Shown here: piece after piece, positions 36,000-45,615 of the stretch
How the letters are laid out: each line of letters begins with the position of its first letter
Position numbering within the stretch: the stretch's first letter is position 1
Assembly: GCA_019639215.1 (NCBI GenBank)
Contig: JAHBSH010000005.1
Coordinates: forward strand, 1-59,174
Source: Acidobacteriota bacterium
Lineage (GTDB): Bacteria; Acidobacteriota; Blastocatellia; Pyrinomonadales; Pyrinomonadaceae
DNA: 59,174 nt
Direction of reading: 5' to 3'
Notes under the pieces: model-generated
What the model saw: the letters and a program-made list of their open reading frames with translations, nothing else
Database searches by the model: none
What the model was told of the DNA's origin: nothing
Position numbers and translations under genes: made by a program

Positions 36000-37151
36000 A
36001 TGGCAAAACCTAAAGTCCTCCACTTGATTGGAAGCTTTGAAAGTGGAGGATCTGAAATACAGGCAATCGATCTGGCTAAAAATCTTTACAGAGACGGGGC
36101 TTTCGATACATATATTGCTTGCCTGGATAAAAAGGGTCCGTTGCTCAAGAGGGTTGATTGGATCGAGCATGACATATTACCTGAATTTAAGCTGTCAAGT
36201 TTCTATGATAGGAATTTTCTTTCTCAGCTTAATCTCGCTGCGGACTATATAAGACGCAATGGCATAGATATAATCCACACTCACGATTTCTATACCAACA
36301 TTTTTGGAATGTTCTCAGCGGCCAGAGCGGGTCTTAAGCCCAGGGTTGCTTCAAAGCGTGAAACTTTGAGCAAGTCTAAAATGCAGTTCTTTGCTGAGAA
36401 ACAGGCCTTTAAATTAGCTAAGAAGATCGTAATTAATGCAGAAGCTGTTGGTGCTTTCTTAATAAAAAGAGGTGTGCCGAAGAAAAAGCTTGTGACGATC
36501 TATAACGGCGTTGATCCGATACGAGTAGCTGCTGGGAACGGGTCACTATTCGAGGATATTGTAGTTGCAGATGGCGGAGAACATATTTCCGGATCCTACT
36601 ATGTAACTATCGTGGCCAATATGAGAAGCGATGTGAAAAATCACAAAATGTTTCTTCGAGCCGCTAGGATAGTAAGTGAGCAAGTTCCTGAAGCAAGATT
36701 TATACTTGCTGGAGAGGGTGAGTTACAGCAAGAATATGAGAAGTTTTCTGAAGAACTTCAAATTCGTCAACTCTGTCTGTTTACGGGAGGCAAGGTTCCA
36801 ATACCTACTGTTCTCGCATTCTCATCGATCGGTGTGTTGACATCATATTCAGAGGGCTTTTCAAACGCTATAATCGAATATATGCTTGCAGGACTTCCGG
36901 TAGTCGCAACCGACGTTGGTGGAGCAGCAGAAGCTGTTTCAGATGGCATATCGGGCTTTCTGGTAAATTCGGATGACCACCAAAAACTTGCTGCCAGACT
37001 TATCGAATTATTAAAAAACAATGATAGAGCAAAGCTATTCGGACAGGTCGGACGGCAACATGCTATCGATAAATTTTCCTGTCAAACACAGCTGAACTCG
37101 GTTAAGGCAGTATATGCTGAATGCCTGGCAACGCGAGGTCGGAGCATATAG
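36000..37151 (+). CDS. Glycosyltransferase family 4
   Basis: A 383-residue GT-B enzyme. The N-terminal domain opens KVLHLIGSFESGGSEIQ (4-20); the C-terminal GT4 motif is SYSEGFSNAIIEYMLAGLPV with the EX7E-type glutamates (about 282-300), followed by VATDVGG. It adds one sugar to the lipid-linked repeat. It follows the AsnB gene by seven bases. Donor sugar unknown. Confidence 0.92.
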   Translation: MAKPKVLHLIGSFESGGSEIQAIDLAKNLYRDGAFDTYIACLDKKGPLLKRVDWIEHDILPEFKLSSFYDRNFLSQLNLAADYIRRNGIDIIHTHDFYTNIFGMFSAARAGLKPRVASKRETLSKSKMQFFAEKQAFKLAKKIVINAEAVGAFLIKRGVPKKKLVTIYNGVDPIRVAAGNGSLFEDIVVADGGEHISGSYYVTIVANMRSDVKNHKMFLRAARIVSEQVPEARFILAGEGELQQEYEKFSEELQIRQLCLFTGGKVPIPTVLAFSSIGVLTSYSEGFSNAIIEYMLAGLPVVATDVGGAAEAVSDGISGFLVNSDDHQKLAARLIELLKNNDRAKLFGQVGRQHAIDKFSCQTQLNSVKAVYAECLATRGRSI

Positions 37152-37167
37152 GATCACCCCGTGGCAA

Positions 37168-38253
37168 ATGAGTAACGACAAACAAGAAAGGCCGTTGAAA
37201 ATCCTACTGGTCGCACCTACGTTACCTATAGTAGGCGGGCAAACCGTTCAGGCTGAAAGGCTGTTTTTGAGACTGAAAGAAGAAACTGTGATAGAAGTGT
37301 CGATCCAGTCGATCAACCCACGTTTCTTACCGTCTTTCCAACGCGTTAAGTATCTCCGAACTGCTGTTACATCGTTAAAATACTGGTTCGATCTATTACG
37401 ACGTGTACCACGCCATGACGTGATTCACATTTTTTCTGCGTCATATAGTTCTTTTGTTATAAGTCCGACGCCGGCTTTGCTCGCAGCCAAGCTTTTTGGC
37501 AAGCCAACAATTCTAAACTATCGTAGCGGCGAAGCTGACGATCACCTAACAAGGTGGAAAAAGACTGCTATCCCGACGATCAAAGCATTTGATAGGATCA
37601 TAGTCCCATCAGGCTACCTTATTGAGGTATTTAAAAACCACGGATTAGAAGCATGTTCGATCTTCAATTTCATTGATATTTTGCGTTTCCCTTTTCGAAA
37701 ACGCGATCCCTTAAAACCTGTATTTCTTTCGAATCGCAACTTTGAGCCTCATTATAATGTCTCTTGTGTTCTGAGGGCATTTGCAATATTGCAAAATGCT
37801 TATAGTGAAGCAAGATTGATAGTGGTAGGCGACGGTTCGCAAAGAGAGGAGTTGTACAGAATCGCTAATGATCTCGACCTAAGAAATGTCGATTTCAGAG
37901 GAGCAATTCCCCCTTCGGAAATATCCTCAATTTATAGGGAGGCTGACATATATCTTAATACCCCTAGCATAGACAATATGCCCAGTTCTATATTGGAAGC
38001 TTTTTCCGCTGGGTTACCTGTGGTTTCTACCAACGCCGGCGGCATTCCGTATATCGTCGAAAATGAAAGGACAGGGTTACTTGTTGATATTGATGACCAT
38101 GAAGCTTTGGCTGCTGCCGCACTAAGGCTGTTAAATGACAATGCATTTGCCCAAGGTCTGATAGAGAATGCCCACGAAGAGGTAAAAAGGTATTCTTGGG
38201 AAAAGGTGCGTGATCAATGGTTGTCTGTTTACAGGGAGTTGGCGAACAAATAG
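37168..38253 (+). CDS. Glycosyltransferase family 4
   Basis: A 361-residue GT-B enzyme from the ATG at 37168, 16 bases after the previous stop. The frame is open back to 37114, which would overlap the previous gene by 38 bases and add 18 residues without family character. The N-terminal LLVAPTLPIVGGQTVQAER and the C-terminal NTPSIDNMPSSILEAFSAG, then LPVVSTNAGGIPYIV, are clear GT4 text. The next gene's ATG directly abuts its stop, so the two are coupled. Confidence 0.92.
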   Translation: MSNDKQERPLKILLVAPTLPIVGGQTVQAERLFLRLKEETVIEVSIQSINPRFLPSFQRVKYLRTAVTSLKYWFDLLRRVPRHDVIHIFSASYSSFVISPTPALLAAKLFGKPTILNYRSGEADDHLTRWKKTAIPTIKAFDRIIVPSGYLIEVFKNHGLEACSIFNFIDILRFPFRKRDPLKPVFLSNRNFEPHYNVSCVLRAFAILQNAYSEARLIVVGDGSQREELYRIANDLDLRNVDFRGAIPPSEISSIYREADIYLNTPSIDNMPSSILEAFSAGLPVVSTNAGGIPYIVENERTGLLVDIDDHEALAAAALRLLNDNAFAQGLIENAHEEVKRYSWEKVRDQWLSVYRELANK

Positions 38254-40224
38254 ATGACGGGCAAGCTAGGCAAATTAAAGGGTAGAAGCACCAAGGAATT
38301 GGCCGAACGCTTAAGACAGGGAGCGGCGATTATGCACGAACGCCTTGGCCTTGGTCGTTTCGATTCTCCTGATCTAGGGGAAACTGTAACAATTAATTCC
38401 GCCATCTTTCCTGTCTTGGCTGGCCAGAACAAGTTCGCCAACCTTATCTCTCAACATGAAAAAGAGTATATCTTGACCAGAGCAAAGCGAATCTGTGAAG
38501 ACAAGTTCGATCTGCTTGGTTTTGAAGGTCTTGATTTTGGCGAGCAGATACCGGACTGGCATTTTGATCCAACAACCGGAAAAACGTCACCAAAAACACA
38601 CTGGTCGCGGATAAATGAGGTCAGTGCGCTGGAAACCGGTGACAAAAAGGTTATTTGGGAGCTAAATCGGCACCAGTATTTTGTGACGTTAGGTCAGGCA
38701 TATTGGCTAACAGGAGATGAGCGGTATGCCGAAGTATTTGTCAGGCATCTTGGAAGCTGGTTTGAAGAAAATCCGCCGAAAATAGGCGTAAATTGGCTGT
38801 CGAGTTTGGAGCTTGCATTCCGCTCTATCTCATGGATAACAGCATATTCCTTTTTTCGAGGATCATCTGCTTTTGAAGCGGATACCCAAGAACGAATGCT
38901 GAAGTTTTTGTATCTTCATGCTCGGCATATCGAAACATATCTATCAACCTATTTCAGTCCGAATACACATCTGACAGGTGAAGCTCTAGGCCTTTATTTT
39001 ATCGGGACATTTATGCCTGGGGTTAGAGAGGCAAGTCGTTGGAAAGAAAAAGGCTATAAGATCTTGATGGAAATGTTGGATGTTCACATTCTGGGTGATG
39101 GTTCCTATTGTGAACAGGCGAGCCACTATGCCAGATACACGGCTGATTTCTATGCAACACTGATGATATTAAGGCAGCGTGAAGGGCTGCCGATAGAAAC
39201 TAAGCATTGTGAGAAATTGGAGCTCCTATATGAATATCTGATGCACCTGACGCAGCCAGATGGCAAGACGCCGCTTTTTGGAGATGACGACGGGGGTAAA
39301 TTTTATTTTTTTGACCATCGACCAATCTCTGACATGCGCTCTACATTGGCTTTAGGAGCTGTTTTGTTCGATCGAGGCGACCTAAAATACGCTTCCGGCG
39401 AACCAACCTGTGAATTACTTTTCCTATTAGGTGAAGAAGGTCTGAAAAAGTATAACGAGATCGAGTCCTATAAGCCTCAACCATGTGCAAAGGCCTTTCA
39501 TAACGGAGGTGTTTTTGTAAGCAGAAGTTCATGGGAAGACGATGCTGATCACATCATTATCGATTGTGGACCGCATGGATTCATGAACGCCGGACATGCT
39601 CATGCTGACGCTCTTGGGATGGTACTAAGTATTGCGGGCAGGCCTTTATTCGTTGATTCCGGCACCTTCGTTTACACCGCAGATCTTGCTGCCCGAGATA
39701 AATACCGATCCTCAGCCGCACACAATTGTGTGACAGTAAATGGTGAATCGTCATCCGTGACAGACGGGCCTTTCTCCTGGAAAACGAAGGCAAATGCCCG
39801 TTTACTGCATTGGAGCATGGAAAGCGATACGGTACATTTTGCCGGCAGCCAAGATGGATTTGAAAGATTCGGGGTCAAATATGAACGAAAGGTTGTTCAC
39901 GAAATAAATAGTGGGTTTACTATAACCGACACCGTTGACAGCGAAAACGAAAATAGTTTTAGCGTAAATTTCATATTGGCTGCGAACACGAAAGTAGAAG
40001 TGCTTGGAAAAGAAGTGCGATTTTCTGATCCGGAAAAGCCAACATGGCAGGCAGTGTTACGAACGAGCGTAAATGGCTCTTCAATCACAAAACTCAAAGG
40101 CTGGTCAGTTGAGGAATGGAAAATCTCACCTGTTTACGGTAAGCAAATATCGACTCAAAAGCTCGTCTTTAGCTTTTGCGGCAAAGGTAACGTAAATGTT
40201 CTGACTGAAATATCGCGAAGCTGA
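38254..40224 (+). CDS. Heparinase II/III-like polysaccharide lyase
   Basis: A 656-residue protein with the two parts of the heparinase II/III (and alginate lyase PL15/PL17) fold. The N-terminal alpha/alpha toroid covers about 60-400 (WHFDPTTGKTSPKTHWSRIN near 101-120, YFSPNTHLTGEALGLYFIG near 229). The C-terminal beta-sandwich starts near 410 and holds HGFMNAGHAHADALG (about 442-456). No obvious signal peptide is seen. Lyases inside polymer loci usually trim or free polymer, and substrates are uronic-acid glycans; with AlgD nearby, a mannuronate-containing polymer fits. The ATG abuts the preceding stop. Confidence 0.88.
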   Translation: MTGKLGKLKGRSTKELAERLRQGAAIMHERLGLGRFDSPDLGETVTINSAIFPVLAGQNKFANLISQHEKEYILTRAKRICEDKFDLLGFEGLDFGEQIPDWHFDPTTGKTSPKTHWSRINEVSALETGDKKVIWELNRHQYFVTLGQAYWLTGDERYAEVFVRHLGSWFEENPPKIGVNWLSSLELAFRSISWITAYSFFRGSSAFEADTQERMLKFLYLHARHIETYLSTYFSPNTHLTGEALGLYFIGTFMPGVREASRWKEKGYKILMEMLDVHILGDGSYCEQASHYARYTADFYATLMILRQREGLPIETKHCEKLELLYEYLMHLTQPDGKTPLFGDDDGGKFYFFDHRPISDMRSTLALGAVLFDRGDLKYASGEPTCELLFLLGEEGLKKYNEIESYKPQPCAKAFHNGGVFVSRSSWEDDADHIIIDCGPHGFMNAGHAHADALGMVLSIAGRPLFVDSGTFVYTADLAARDKYRSSAAHNCVTVNGESSSVTDGPFSWKTKANARLLHWSMESDTVHFAGSQDGFERFGVKYERKVVHEINSGFTITDTVDSENENSFSVNFILAANTKVEVLGKEVRFSDPEKPTWQAVLRTSVNGSSITKLKGWSVEEWKISPVYGKQISTQKLVFSFCGKGNVNVLTEISRS

Positions 40225-40230
40225 TATAAT
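40201..40230 (+). promoter_or_regulatory. Likely extended -10 promoter inside the end of the lyase gene
   Basis: CTGACT (40201-40206), an 18-base spacer and TGATATAAT (40222-40230) form a good promoter with the same extended -10 text as at 17352. It is placed about 90 bases before the mannose-6-phosphate isomerase gene. Confidence 0.5.
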
Positions 40231-40320
40231 TTCATTTTTACGTGCACGAAGGTTTTGTCGGCACGAAGAGGCTATGTCTGGAAAGATCGTTATTAACCAG
40301 AAAGGATTAGAGTTGGCCAT

Positions 40321-40695
40321 ATGAGCAACGAAATGCAAAACGACAACTTCCCTACTTTTGACCAACGTCCTTGGGGTAGTTTTACCGTCCTTGATGAGGC
40401 AGAAGGATATAAGGTCAAGCGTATTGAGGTGCTTCCCGGAAAACGCCTTAGCTATCAGAAGCATTTCCGGAGGGCAGAACATTGGTACGTTGTGACCGGA
40501 ACCGCTAGGATCACGCTTGACGGCAATATTATAGACAAAACTTCCGGTGAAGCGATCGATATTCCTTTGGAAGCGGCTCATCGCGTTGAGAATCCCGGCG
40601 ATCAACTGCTCGTTTTTATTGAGGTTCAACGAGGCGATTATCTTGGCGAAGACGATATAGTTCGCTTTGAAGACGATTTTGGACGGTCAGAATAG
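40321..40695 (+). CDS. Stand-alone cupin mannose-6-phosphate isomerase (type II C-terminal domain)
   Basis: A 124-residue cupin equal to the isomerase half of bifunctional AlgA/ManC proteins. Signature text: RPWGSFTVLDE (16-26), PGKRLSYQKHFRRAEHWYVV (about 39-58) with the metal-binding His/His/Glu set, and the late AAHRVENPG (about 84-92). It interconverts fructose-6-P and mannose-6-P, feeding GDP-mannose. No guanylyltransferase half or separate manC is in the window. It follows a likely promoter and precedes the second AsnB gene by 29 bases. Confidence 0.9.
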   Translation: MSNEMQNDNFPTFDQRPWGSFTVLDEAEGYKVKRIEVLPGKRLSYQKHFRRAEHWYVVTGTARITLDGNIIDKTSGEAIDIPLEAAHRVENPGDQLLVFIEVQRGDYLGEDDIVRFEDDFGRSE

Positions 40696-40724
40696 CTCAA
40701 AACGCCTTTCGAAAGCCCTGAAAT

Positions 40725-42632
40725 ATGTGTGGAATAAACGGGATTATCTATCCCTCATCATCTGGACGCGTTGTTAATGCGGACACTCTTGTCCGTATGC
40801 GTGATGTATTGCATCACCGCGGTCCGGATGAAGAAGGGCTTTTCGTAAAGAACAATGCAGGCCTTGGTCACCGGCGTTTATCCATTGTTGACCTTAAATC
40901 AGGGCAGCAGCCGATGTTCAACGATGACCGGTCATTGGTCATTGTCTATAACGGTGAGGTCTATAACCACATGGATCTCCGACAAGACCTTGCAGACAAA
41001 GGTTTACGATTTCACACCACATCCGACACCGAAACCATCCTAAAGGCCTACGAGGCTTATGGTCCCGATTGCGTTCATAAATTTCGTGGAATGTTCGCGT
41101 TTGCGATTTGGGACGATAAAAAGCAGGAACTTTTCATCGCCCGCGACCGCCTCGGCGTAAAACCGCTCTACTACCACCTGGCTGATGACGGAAGTTTCTA
41201 CTTCGGCTCCGAAATAAAGGCTATAATGAAGGCCGGTGCTGTGAAACCCGCGTTAGAGTACGCAGCGTTATCGGATTATCTTGCAAACCACGGCACATCG
41301 GGCGAACTAACTCTATATGCAGGTATAAAACGGCTCTTGCCCGGACATATACTGAACTTAGCCAATGGCAATATCTCCATCGAGCGATATTGGGATCTTT
41401 CTTTTGAAAAGGCTGATAATGCGGGCAGAACCGATGCTGAATGGATCTCAGAATGGTCCGAACTATTCAGAAAAGCCGTTGAGATCCGACTAATGGCAGA
41501 CGTTCCGTTGGGAATGTTTCTTTCAGGGGGCATCGACTCGAGCGCGATTGCAGCCGTGATGTCGGGTTTAGTTAAAGAACCTGTAAAAACATTCTCCGTG
41601 GCTTTTGCAGAACGAGAGGCCAATGAGTTCCAATATGCCCGACTGGTTGCGAATACTTTTAAAACTGATCATCACGAGATCATTGTCTCTCCAAGTGATT
41701 TTTTTGAGAAGTTACCTGAATTGATCTGGCATGAAGACGAACCTATCGCTCACCCTTCTAGCGTAGCCCTATATTTCGTATCAAAACTTGCTGCCGATCA
41801 TGTAAAGGTTGTGCTGACTGGTGAAGGCAGTGATGAAAGTCTTGCCGGATATGGCAGATACGCCAAAACGCTTACAAATCTACGGCTGGGCAAGCTATAT
41901 CATGGAGTTGTGCCTGCGTTTGCTCGCCAAATTGCCGCTAACGGCATAGACAGGCTTTCCCTGGATTCCAAGCTCAGGCACAAGCTGAAGAAGAGTTTTT
42001 TTACGAATGCCCCGACCATCGATGATCTGTATTTTGACAATTTTGCTGTCTTTTCGCGGTCTGCGCAGACAGATTTACTCTCTGCCGGATCGAAGGAACA
42101 AATGAACGGTTCCGGCGATCCTTATGCAGAGATGATTCGTCTTTTCGAATCCGCCCAATCATCAGATCTACTGGACAAGATGCTTTATGTGGATACTAAA
42201 ACTTATCTACACGAGTTATTGATGAAACAGGATCAGATGTCGATGGCAGCTTCTATAGAAAGTCGTGTACCGTTTCTCGATCATAAATTGATGGAATTTT
42301 CCGCAAGTATGCCGCGGGAAATGAAACTGCGGGGGAATACAACCAAATATGTCCTCAGAAAGGCAATGGAAAACATACTGCCGTCGGAAATATTAACACG
42401 CGGTAAAATGGGCTTTCCCGTTCCGGTCGGGAAATGGTTCCGAGGCCCATACAAACAATTGATCGATGAATATGTTTTGTCGGAAAGAAGTTTGTCTCGC
42501 GGATTGTTTGAGCCTGATGCAGTCAGGTTACTTGTAAATCGGCATACGCAGGGCGAAAATCACGATGAAAGACTGTGGGCCCTTCTTAACTTGGAAATGT
42601 GGCAGCGACGATTTTTTGATGCTGAAGTCTGA
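40725..42632 (+). CDS. AsnB-type amidotransferase, exosortase-locus type (second copy)
   Basis: A 635-residue asparagine-synthase-like enzyme. Cys2 nucleophile (MCGINGIIYP), HHRGPDEEG (30-38), YNGEVYNH (75-82), ATP PP-loop SGGIDSS (267-273). Closing text RGKMGFPVPVGKWFRGPYKQ is typical of the amidotransferase found in exosortase-A loci. It probably amidates the polymer or a precursor. It is more like classical AsnB in spacing than the copy at 34136. A GAAA-loop hairpin follows before the next gene. Confidence 0.9.
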   Translation: MCGINGIIYPSSSGRVVNADTLVRMRDVLHHRGPDEEGLFVKNNAGLGHRRLSIVDLKSGQQPMFNDDRSLVIVYNGEVYNHMDLRQDLADKGLRFHTTSDTETILKAYEAYGPDCVHKFRGMFAFAIWDDKKQELFIARDRLGVKPLYYHLADDGSFYFGSEIKAIMKAGAVKPALEYAALSDYLANHGTSGELTLYAGIKRLLPGHILNLANGNISIERYWDLSFEKADNAGRTDAEWISEWSELFRKAVEIRLMADVPLGMFLSGGIDSSAIAAVMSGLVKEPVKTFSVAFAEREANEFQYARLVANTFKTDHHEIIVSPSDFFEKLPELIWHEDEPIAHPSSVALYFVSKLAADHVKVVLTGEGSDESLAGYGRYAKTLTNLRLGKLYHGVVPAFARQIAANGIDRLSLDSKLRHKLKKSFFTNAPTIDDLYFDNFAVFSRSAQTDLLSAGSKEQMNGSGDPYAEMIRLFESAQSSDLLDKMLYVDTKTYLHELLMKQDQMSMAASIESRVPFLDHKLMEFSASMPREMKLRGNTTKYVLRKAMENILPSEILTRGKMGFPVPVGKWFRGPYKQLIDEYVLSERSLSRGLFEPDAVRLLVNRHTQGENHDERLWALLNLEMWQRRFFDAEV

Positions 42633-42653
42633 TATCTAAGGTAATGAAATCAA

Positions 42654-42677
42654 CCGGCGAAAAGCCGGTAACTTTTT
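42654..42677 (+). terminator. GAAA-tetraloop hairpin with T-run between two genes
   Basis: ACCGGC and GCCGGT pair around a GAAA loop, then AACTTTTT and at once the GTG of the next gene. It reads as a short terminator or attenuator that would also block ribosome loading on the downstream gene, which has no other visible Shine-Dalgarno. Confidence 0.55.
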
Positions 42678-43907
42678 GTGAAAATTCTCTGGTTAAAAAC
42701 TGAATTGCTCCATCCCGTTGATAAAGGCGGAAAGATACGCACGTATCAGATGCTTAAAGAGCTTCGTAAAGAGCATCACATCACCTATCTTACACTTGAC
42801 GATGGCAATGCGGCGCCGGATGCTATCGAAAAAGCACAAGAATACGCTCATGAAGTAATTACGATACCTCATAGCACTGCACCAAAATTCAGCGGACGCT
42901 TTTATTCTGAAATTGTAGGAAATTTATTTTCAAACGTGCCCTATTTCATGGCGAAATACAGATCCCCGGACATGCGAGAAAGCCTTGTGCGAACGGTGAA
43001 TAAGGAAGATATCGATGTGATCGTGTGTGATTTCCTAATGCCTTCCATCAACGTACCGGAAAACCTTGATGTTCCATCAATTCTCTTTCAACACAACGTT
43101 GAGGCAATGATATGGCAAAGACACTGTGAGGTTGCGGCAAATCCCTTAAAAAAAGCATTTCTTAAGGCTCAGTGGCAGCGGACTTTGGATTATGAGCAAA
43201 ACGTCTGTCGCAGGTTCGATCGTGTTATATCCGTTTCACCGGAAGACACTGATTTTTTTGCACGAGAATATGAAGTAAAAAACGGTGATCATGTTCCAAC
43301 CGGTGTTGATACCGAATATTTCTCACGAACCGGAACTCAGGAATTGAAGGATGCAAATATAGTTTTTACCGGATCGATGGATTGGCTACCGAATGAAGAT
43401 GCGATCAAATGGTTCATAGAGGATGTCTTTCCTATCATTAGGAAGGAGGTCGCACATGCCTCACTCACTGTAGTCGGACGAGACCCTTTCCCTGCCCTGG
43501 TCCAGCTTGCGGAACAGGATGAACAAATAAACGTCACCGGCAGAGTGCCTGATGTGCGTCCATTTATGGAGCAGGCAGCGGTTTACGCGGTACCAATAAG
43601 AATAGGCGGCGGAACGCGTCTAAAGCTTTATGAAGCAATGGCCATGGGACTGCCGGTCGTTTCAACCACTATAGGAGCCGAAGGACTTCCGCTCATAGAT
43701 GGCGAGGATATTCTCTTTCGTGACAAGGCAGAAGACTTTGCCCGTGCTGTCATTGAAATTATCAAAAATAAGGAAATGGCAGTTGAACTCGGTCAAAGGG
43801 CAGCACAACGAGTCAGAAAAGATTTTGGCTGGCAGCAGGTTGCACGTCGATTCGCTAAACTTTGTCAAGAGACAATTGAAGCGGTCAATAACGACAGATC
43901 TGCATAG
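42678..43907 (+). CDS. Glycosyltransferase family 4, exosortase-locus type
   Basis: A 409-residue GT-B enzyme with GTG start placed directly after the hairpin T-run. Opening text MKILWLKTELLHPVDKGG then KIRTYQMLKEL matches the sugar transferase family seen with PEP-CTERM/EpsH loci. The C-terminal half has GSMDWLPNEDAIKWF (about 233-247) and VPIRIGGGTRLKLYEAMAMG (about 304-323), then LPVVST, the GT4 donor site. Donor sugar unknown. The next gene follows 31 bases on. Confidence 0.9.
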   Translation: MKILWLKTELLHPVDKGGKIRTYQMLKELRKEHHITYLTLDDGNAAPDAIEKAQEYAHEVITIPHSTAPKFSGRFYSEIVGNLFSNVPYFMAKYRSPDMRESLVRTVNKEDIDVIVCDFLMPSINVPENLDVPSILFQHNVEAMIWQRHCEVAANPLKKAFLKAQWQRTLDYEQNVCRRFDRVISVSPEDTDFFAREYEVKNGDHVPTGVDTEYFSRTGTQELKDANIVFTGSMDWLPNEDAIKWFIEDVFPIIRKEVAHASLTVVGRDPFPALVQLAEQDEQINVTGRVPDVRPFMEQAAVYAVPIRIGGGTRLKLYEAMAMGLPVVSTTIGAEGLPLIDGEDILFRDKAEDFARAVIEIIKNKEMAVELGQRAAQRVRKDFGWQQVARRFAKLCQETIEAVNNDRSA

Positions 43908-43938
43908 GAACTCAAAGTCATTAGGGTAGTTGAAGAAT

Positions 43939-44751
43939 ATGAGAACGGTCTTGATCTATCACGAAGATGACATTATCGACCGTGATATAACAGCTCGATG
44001 GCTGGCGTCATTTTCGGACCTCGCCGGATTGGTAATCTTGCGTGAAAACTCAACCAGAATGAAAACCCGTGTAAAACGGGAAATAAAACGCGTAGGACTG
44101 TTAAGATTCCTTGATGTTCTGGCATTCCGGCTGTATTACAAATTTGTTCTAAGCGAAAGAGACCAGAAATGGAAAGAAGAAACTGCTGATCATTACCGAA
44201 AGTTGCTGGATGATGTCGAAAATGTCCCGCTGATACTGGCATCTAGTCCTAATAGCCAGGAAGTTAGGCAGTTTTTGGAGGAGACTAGGCCAGACATCGT
44301 GATTGCCCGATGCAAGACCATTTTAAGAAAGGAAATATTCTCTTTGGCAAAAACTGGTACATTCGTTCTTCATCCAGGTATCTGTCCTGAATATCGAAAT
44401 GCTCACGGTTGTTTCTGGGCTTTGGCAGAAAATGATGACAAAAAGGTTGGGTTAACTCTGTTGAAAATAGACGAAGGCGTCGATACTGGACCCATTTATG
44501 GATATTTCTCATATGATTTTGATCCTGAAAAAGAATCTCATATAAGGATTCAAAATCGCGTGTTTATCGAGAATCTTGGAAATCTGAGTGCAAGGCTGAC
44601 GGAAGTATGGCAGGGCAAGGCCTCGCCAATAAGGGTAGAAGGTCGTGACTCAAAAACATGGGGACAACCATGGTTGAGCAAATATCTCCGTATAAAAAAC
44701 AGAGCAAATTCTAGATTCTTGAAAGAAGATAGTGGTAGTTTAGAAACATAA
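43939..44751 (+). CDS. Formyltransferase-like protein
   Basis: A protein of 270 residues from the ATG at 43939; a TTG nine bases upstream is in frame. The fold is the methionyl-tRNA/GAR formyltransferase type: HPGICPEYRNAHG (His148 in the longer numbering) and LLKIDEGVDTGPI with Asp185. In formyltransferases the catalytic trio is Asn-x-His and Asp. Here the Asn position is Val146 (FVLHPG), so the Asn is missing while His and Asp remain. Relatives in polysaccharide loci N-formylate amino sugars. Whether this one is active is open. Confidence 0.8.
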   Translation: MRTVLIYHEDDIIDRDITARWLASFSDLAGLVILRENSTRMKTRVKREIKRVGLLRFLDVLAFRLYYKFVLSERDQKWKEETADHYRKLLDDVENVPLILASSPNSQEVRQFLEETRPDIVIARCKTILRKEIFSLAKTGTFVLHPGICPEYRNAHGCFWALAENDDKKVGLTLLKIDEGVDTGPIYGYFSYDFDPEKESHIRIQNRVFIENLGNLSARLTEVWQGKASPIRVEGRDSKTWGQPWLSKYLRIKNRANSRFLKEDSGSLET

Positions 44752-44779
44752 GGAATTGGCTTTGTAGCCGCCTAATATA

Positions 44780-45562
44780 TTGACGAAGCGTGTGATTACA
44801 TTGATGTATCATGATATCTGCGATAACGCAGAGACAAGTGGATTCCCCGGTGGGGACGCCGCTCTATATAAAATCTCCGTCTCGGATTTTAAAGAGCAGA
44901 TGTCAATGATCGCGGCAATTCCTGATCGTAATCCTTCTATAGTAGCCAACCTTGATATCGCAAATCCTGATATTGAGCTTTTGATAACATTTGACGATGG
45001 CGGCAAAGGAGCGATGACCGCTGCCGATATTTTAGATGAACAAGGCTGGAAAGGGCATTTTTTTATCACTACAGGACGTATAGATAGTAATGGCTTTCTG
45101 ACAAGCAAGAACATTGTAGATCTGTACAATAGAGGTCATGTCATTGGCAGTCACTCTGATTCACACCCGCTCCGTATGGCCGCACTGAGCAGAAAACAAA
45201 TTAATCAGGAATGGAAACTCAGTATAGAAAAACTCCAGAACTTAATAGGAGATAACATTCTTACAGCATCGGTACCGGGCGGATATTATTCCAATGAAGT
45301 TCGAGAGGCCGCAATGCAAAACGGCATTAGATTCTTGTTCAACTCAGAACCTAAAACCCGTGTTGAAAAAACGGGAAACGGCTTCACATTTGGACGATAC
45401 GCAGTTACGTCCCGCATGCATTCGGAAGAGATCCGCCAAATTACGCTCGGAAAAAAAATCCCAAGATTAAAGCAGTCATTTACTTGGACACTAAAGAAAC
45501 CTCTGAAGAAGCTTGGAGGCGATTCATTCCTGAAAATACGTAAAATGATACTGAATAGATAA
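44780..45562 (+). CDS. Polysaccharide deacetylase (NodB, CE4)
   Basis: A 260-residue NodB-domain protein. The frame starts at a TTG at 44780; a GTG at 44792 is also possible, and no strong Shine-Dalgarno decides. Motif 1 is TFDDGG with catalytic Asp72 and metal Asp73; motif 2 is HSDSH (125-129), the metal histidines; SVPGGYYS (about 164-171) is motif 3 with Arg replaced by Pro-Gly text. It should remove N-acetyl groups from the polymer or a precursor. No signal peptide is seen, so it may act inside the cell. Complete, unlike the damaged deacetylase domain at 56711. Confidence 0.85.
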   Translation: MTKRVITLMYHDICDNAETSGFPGGDAALYKISVSDFKEQMSMIAAIPDRNPSIVANLDIANPDIELLITFDDGGKGAMTAADILDEQGWKGHFFITTGRIDSNGFLTSKNIVDLYNRGHVIGSHSDSHPLRMAALSRKQINQEWKLSIEKLQNLIGDNILTASVPGGYYSNEVREAAMQNGIRFLFNSEPKTRVEKTGNGFTFGRYAVTSRMHSEEIRQITLGKKIPRLKQSFTWTLKKPLKKLGGDSFLKIRKMILNR

Positions 45563-45615
45563 ATTGTGTTCAAAACTCCGCAAAACATCCTCATCACTTC
45601 CAGAAGGTGAAACAT

